A stretch of 64,000 bases of DNA from Amorphochlora amoebiformis (lineage: Eukaryota > Cercozoa > Chlorarachniophyceae), in the NCBI GenBank assembly GCA_054601695.1, contig BAAHQB010000150.1, positions 186,001-250,000 of the forward strand, in the 5' to 3' direction. The translations under genes were made by a program, and so were the position numbers. Under the pieces are notes generated by a model. That model was given only the letters and a program-made list of their open reading frames with translations, had not been told where the DNA came from and made no database searches. Below are positions 60,325-64,000 of the stretch, one piece after another (position 1 is the first letter of the stretch; each line of letters opens with the position of its first letter).

Positions 60325-60519
60325 GTAAGAATATATATAAATACATATACACAGTACTTCTCATGCACACAGAGTGTATTATATACGTAGAAAGAGAGAT
60401 ACCAGAATGAGCTTCGGTAATGGTTGAGGTAGTCTGTCCCACCATCGATATCTCGAACGTGCATTATGGTTAGCTTTCGCTCTTTCCTTCTTCACCTCCT
60501 TTTGGTACTTCGGATGCAT
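60013..60519 (-). CDS. Small two-helix membrane protein, possibly TMEM230/134-like
   Basis: Exons on the minus strand: 60519-60403 (ATG, MHPKYQKEVKKERAKANH, ending PLPKLIL), 60165-60118 (ALGLATVITGIVSLLL) and 60069-60013 (IRLLGLAVFFPNIICIRI then TAA). All junctions are phase 0; the donors are GTATCT and GTGTGA and the acceptors TATACAG and CTATAG. The second intron is only 48 nt, so this junction is the least certain. The protein would be 73 aa: a basic N-terminus with YRWWDRLPQPLPK followed by two hydrophobic helices. A Pro-Lys-entered first helix and G-x-x-V-F-x-P-x5-R-I in the second recall the TMEM230/TMEM134 (DUF872) family, but the usual inter-helix loop and C-terminal tail are absent. 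The resemblance is from memory, not from a search. Confidence 0.45.
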
Positions 60520-60529
60520 CTTACCACCA

Positions 60530-60856
60530 TAACACAATCTAATATACGAATATTACGAGTCTAATATGTGGATATTATGGATTTATATCTGTTACGAATC
60601 ATAGTACAGCTTGAATTTGGATGAGTGAGTATTGTAGATATGTAAATATGTGCATGGGATGCTTGCGTATGTGTGCATGTATGAATGAATGATTTATATC
60701 GTGTTGACTACGTTTAGTTATACTAGTTCTGGTTATTTTTAAATATAGTATATATATATATTTATGTATATGTATATATATATACATATATATATGCTTA
60801 ACTGTGGGTCGTCCAATACGACCATACTGTGTTTCTCACAGAGCTCTTTTCCGCTG

Positions 60857-60915
<59 letters not shown>

Positions 60916-61047
60916 TGTGGCACATACGCATGTATGCATAAACACACACACATATATATATATATATATACATGTATTTATCGCTGATACGTATGTTTAG
61001 AGGAGGCCTAGAAACTACTGGTATGTTCCATATGCACACGCATACAT

Positions 61048-61079
<32 letters not shown>

Positions 61080-61207
61080 TATATATTATATATATAAGAT
61101 ATATATATATATATTATGTATATATATATATATATATATATACATACATATGTACCAGGCCAGATAATATATATATATATATTATATATATATATATATA
61201 TATGTAC

Positions 61208-61264
<57 letters not shown>

Positions 61265-61319
61265 GTAACAGGCCTGTATAGCAGTGATTTTAAAGTACAT
61301 GGTACGTGTATATACATAC

Positions 61320-61381
<62 letters not shown>

Positions 61382-61522
61382 CATATACCTTTTGAGCACG
61401 TCCCCTAAGGGCCAGCATAGTAGTGAGTTAAAAGTACAAGGTATGTACTTATTTGAGCTGAATATATATATATATATATATATGTATATTTATACACATT
61501 ATATATATATTTATTTATATTT

Positions 61523-61589
<67 letters not shown>

Positions 61590-61973
61590 TATGAATATTC
61601 AAATATACAGGACATGTATTTATATATATATATATATATGTATATGAATATAAACAATATATATATGTTTATCATATACATATATACGTATATACATATT
61701 TATACATATTTATACATAGTTATACATGCATATATGTGTATGTGTATATTTGTGTGTGTTAAGATGTACCTGTATGTATATACATGTAACATGTCTTTCA
61801 TTTGTAAACATAGGTTTAAAAACACACACGCAAATATATCCACGTTTACACGCAAATATATTCACATTTATATTTAATATTTATACACATACACACACGC
61901 ACACATACTATATGACACATACATAACTATACATGCATATATAATTGTATATAATATACATACATACATATAC

Positions 61974-62056
<83 letters not shown>

Positions 62057-62060
62057 TACC
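60530..62060. other. Intergenic or intronic sequence with weak exon-like islands
   Basis: Mostly (TA)n. Islands: 60795-60862, minus-strand open frame GKELCEKHSMVVLDD after acceptor TTATTCAG but with a poor donor; 61009-61020, + strand AGGAGGCCTAGAAACTACTG before GTATGT; and a pair of related 35-bp stretches at about 61268-61303 and 61408-61441, each followed by GTACGT or GTATGT. None can be joined in phase. Confidence 0.35.
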
Positions 62061-62063
62061 TAC

Positions 62064-62101
62064 TAAGCGTAAACATAGCATCTTTGCAGCTTGAGTACCA
62101 G
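62064..62101 (-). other. Possible minus-strand exon beside a tandem array
   Basis: It lies between ATAG (62103) and donor GTAGGT (62063), and all three frames are open. Its acceptor lies in the first unit of the adjacent tandem array, so the acceptor context is repeated four times. The evidence is weak. Confidence 0.18.
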
Positions 62102-62495
62102 CTATCACATAAGGACTATATAACCACAAAAGCATATGTAAGATCGTATCATTACCGTAGTAATAATATACGGTAACACATGATAATTAACGGTAGTTAC
62201 CAGCTATCACATAAGGACTCTAACCACAAAAGCATATGTAAGATCGTATCATTACCGTAATAATATACGGTATCACATGATAATTAACGGTAGTTACCAG
62301 CTATCACATAAGGACTAGAACCACAAAAGCATATGTAAGATTGCATCATTACCGTAGTAATATATGGTAACACATGATAATTAACGGTAGTTACCAGCTA
62401 TCACATAAGGACTAGAACCACAAGAGTACGTGTAAGATTGTATCATTACCGTAGTAATATACGGTAACACATGATAATTAACGGTAGTTAACGAG
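62092..62495. repeat. Tandem array, about 100-bp unit, four copies
   Basis: Each unit contains GTTACCAGCTATCACATAAG, AACCACAAAAGCATATGTAA, TATCATTACCGTAGTAATA and ACACATGATAATTAACGGTA. Copies differ by a few substitutions and a 3-5 bp indel. The unit has an internal inverted motif (TTACCGT and ACGGTAA). Not coding. Confidence 0.85.
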
Positions 62496-62529
62496 ACAAA
62501 ATGAGGGATTGAAATAACAATCGAAAAAC

Positions 62530-63599
<1,070 letters not shown>

Positions 63600-63600
<1 letters not shown>

Positions 63601-63830
63601 TTTTGGTTAGAGTTAATGTCAAGCTAGGGTTACAGTTACGGCTACGGTTACGGTTACGGTTACAGTAAGGTTACGGTTACAGTTACAGTACGGTTACGGT
63701 TACGGTTACAGTACGCTACGGTTACGGTTACGCTTACGGTTGGGGTTACGGTTAGGGTTATGAAAGGGTTAGAGTTAGGGTTTAAACTAGTTGGGCACTG
63801 GGCTAGGGTTAGGCCTTGAGGAGGGTTACG
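63600..63830. repeat. Degenerate GGTTAC / GGTTAGGGTT array
   Basis: Repeats of GGTTACGGTTACAGTA grade into TTAGGGTTAGGG-like words at 63745-63785. It resembles a decayed interstitial telomere-like tract; the unit is irregular, so it is not a telomere. Confidence 0.7.
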
Positions 63831-63927
63831 CCATACACGTACATGTACATTTACACATACACGCACACCACATGCCACAGGAATGGGATTGGGGCACGCA
63901 CACGGACACACACGGATACACACGGAC

Positions 63928-64000
63928 ACAAAGAGAGAGAGAGAGGGAGAAAGAGAGAGAGAGAGAGAAAAAGAGAAAGGGAGAGAGAGAGAAAAAGAGA
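63928..64000. repeat. (GA)n purine tract at window end
   Basis: GAGAGA and GAAAAAGAGA runs reach the window edge. Confidence 0.9.

Noticed and set aside
62092-62495. CRISPR-like array
   Set aside because: The units are contiguous tandem repeats without unique spacers, in a eukaryotic genome.

Overview
The window is nuclear eukaryotic DNA from an intron-dense genome. Genes are split into very short exons (about 30-240 nt) by GT-AG introns, many of which consist largely of (TA)n, (TG)n, (GA)n or (CT)n microsatellites. Reading frames across the exons use the standard code. The lineage cannot be fixed from the sequence; a protist or other early-branching eukaryote is my inference. Nearly all long open frames in the window are microsatellite translations (Tyr-Ile or Cys-Val runs), so genes had to be assembled exon by exon from splice signals and intron phase.

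The dominant gene, on the + strand at 25363-59678, is a full-length ABCC/MRP-type ABC transporter. I could place 75 exons with every intron phase in agreement, giving a protein of about 1,640 residues. The order is TMD0, linker, TMD1, NBD1, linker, TMD2, NBD2 and an acidic/basic tail. NBD1 has the degenerate catalytic site usual for ABCC proteins. NBD2 has a canonical catalytic site but carries a charged insertion of roughly 75 residues just before its signature motif.

Four smaller spliced genes flank it in an alternating arrangement. A minus-strand gene for an unrecognised protein with one hydrophobic segment starts at 15676 and runs down to at least 11257. A plus-strand gene for an unrecognised protein of about 230 aa lies at 15760-22330, divergent from it across 83 bp. 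A minus-strand gene for a predicted single-pass membrane protein lies at 25117 to about 23712, divergent from the transporter across about 245 bp. A small minus-strand gene at 60519-60013 encodes a two-helix membrane protein with weak resemblance to TMEM230/134 and converges on the transporter's 3' end. Several further isolated exons below 11 kb and above 60 kb cannot be assigned with confidence.

The remainder is repetitive: a tRNA-headed SINE-like family (two copies and one tail fragment), a short interspersed element of about 45 bp with six copies at 1.3-2.6 kb, several tandem arrays, long (TA)n tracts, and a recurrent pattern of decayed partial exon copies lying in introns beside their parent exons. 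No rRNA, tRNA gene, CRISPR array, prokaryotic mobile element or virus-like gene was seen.
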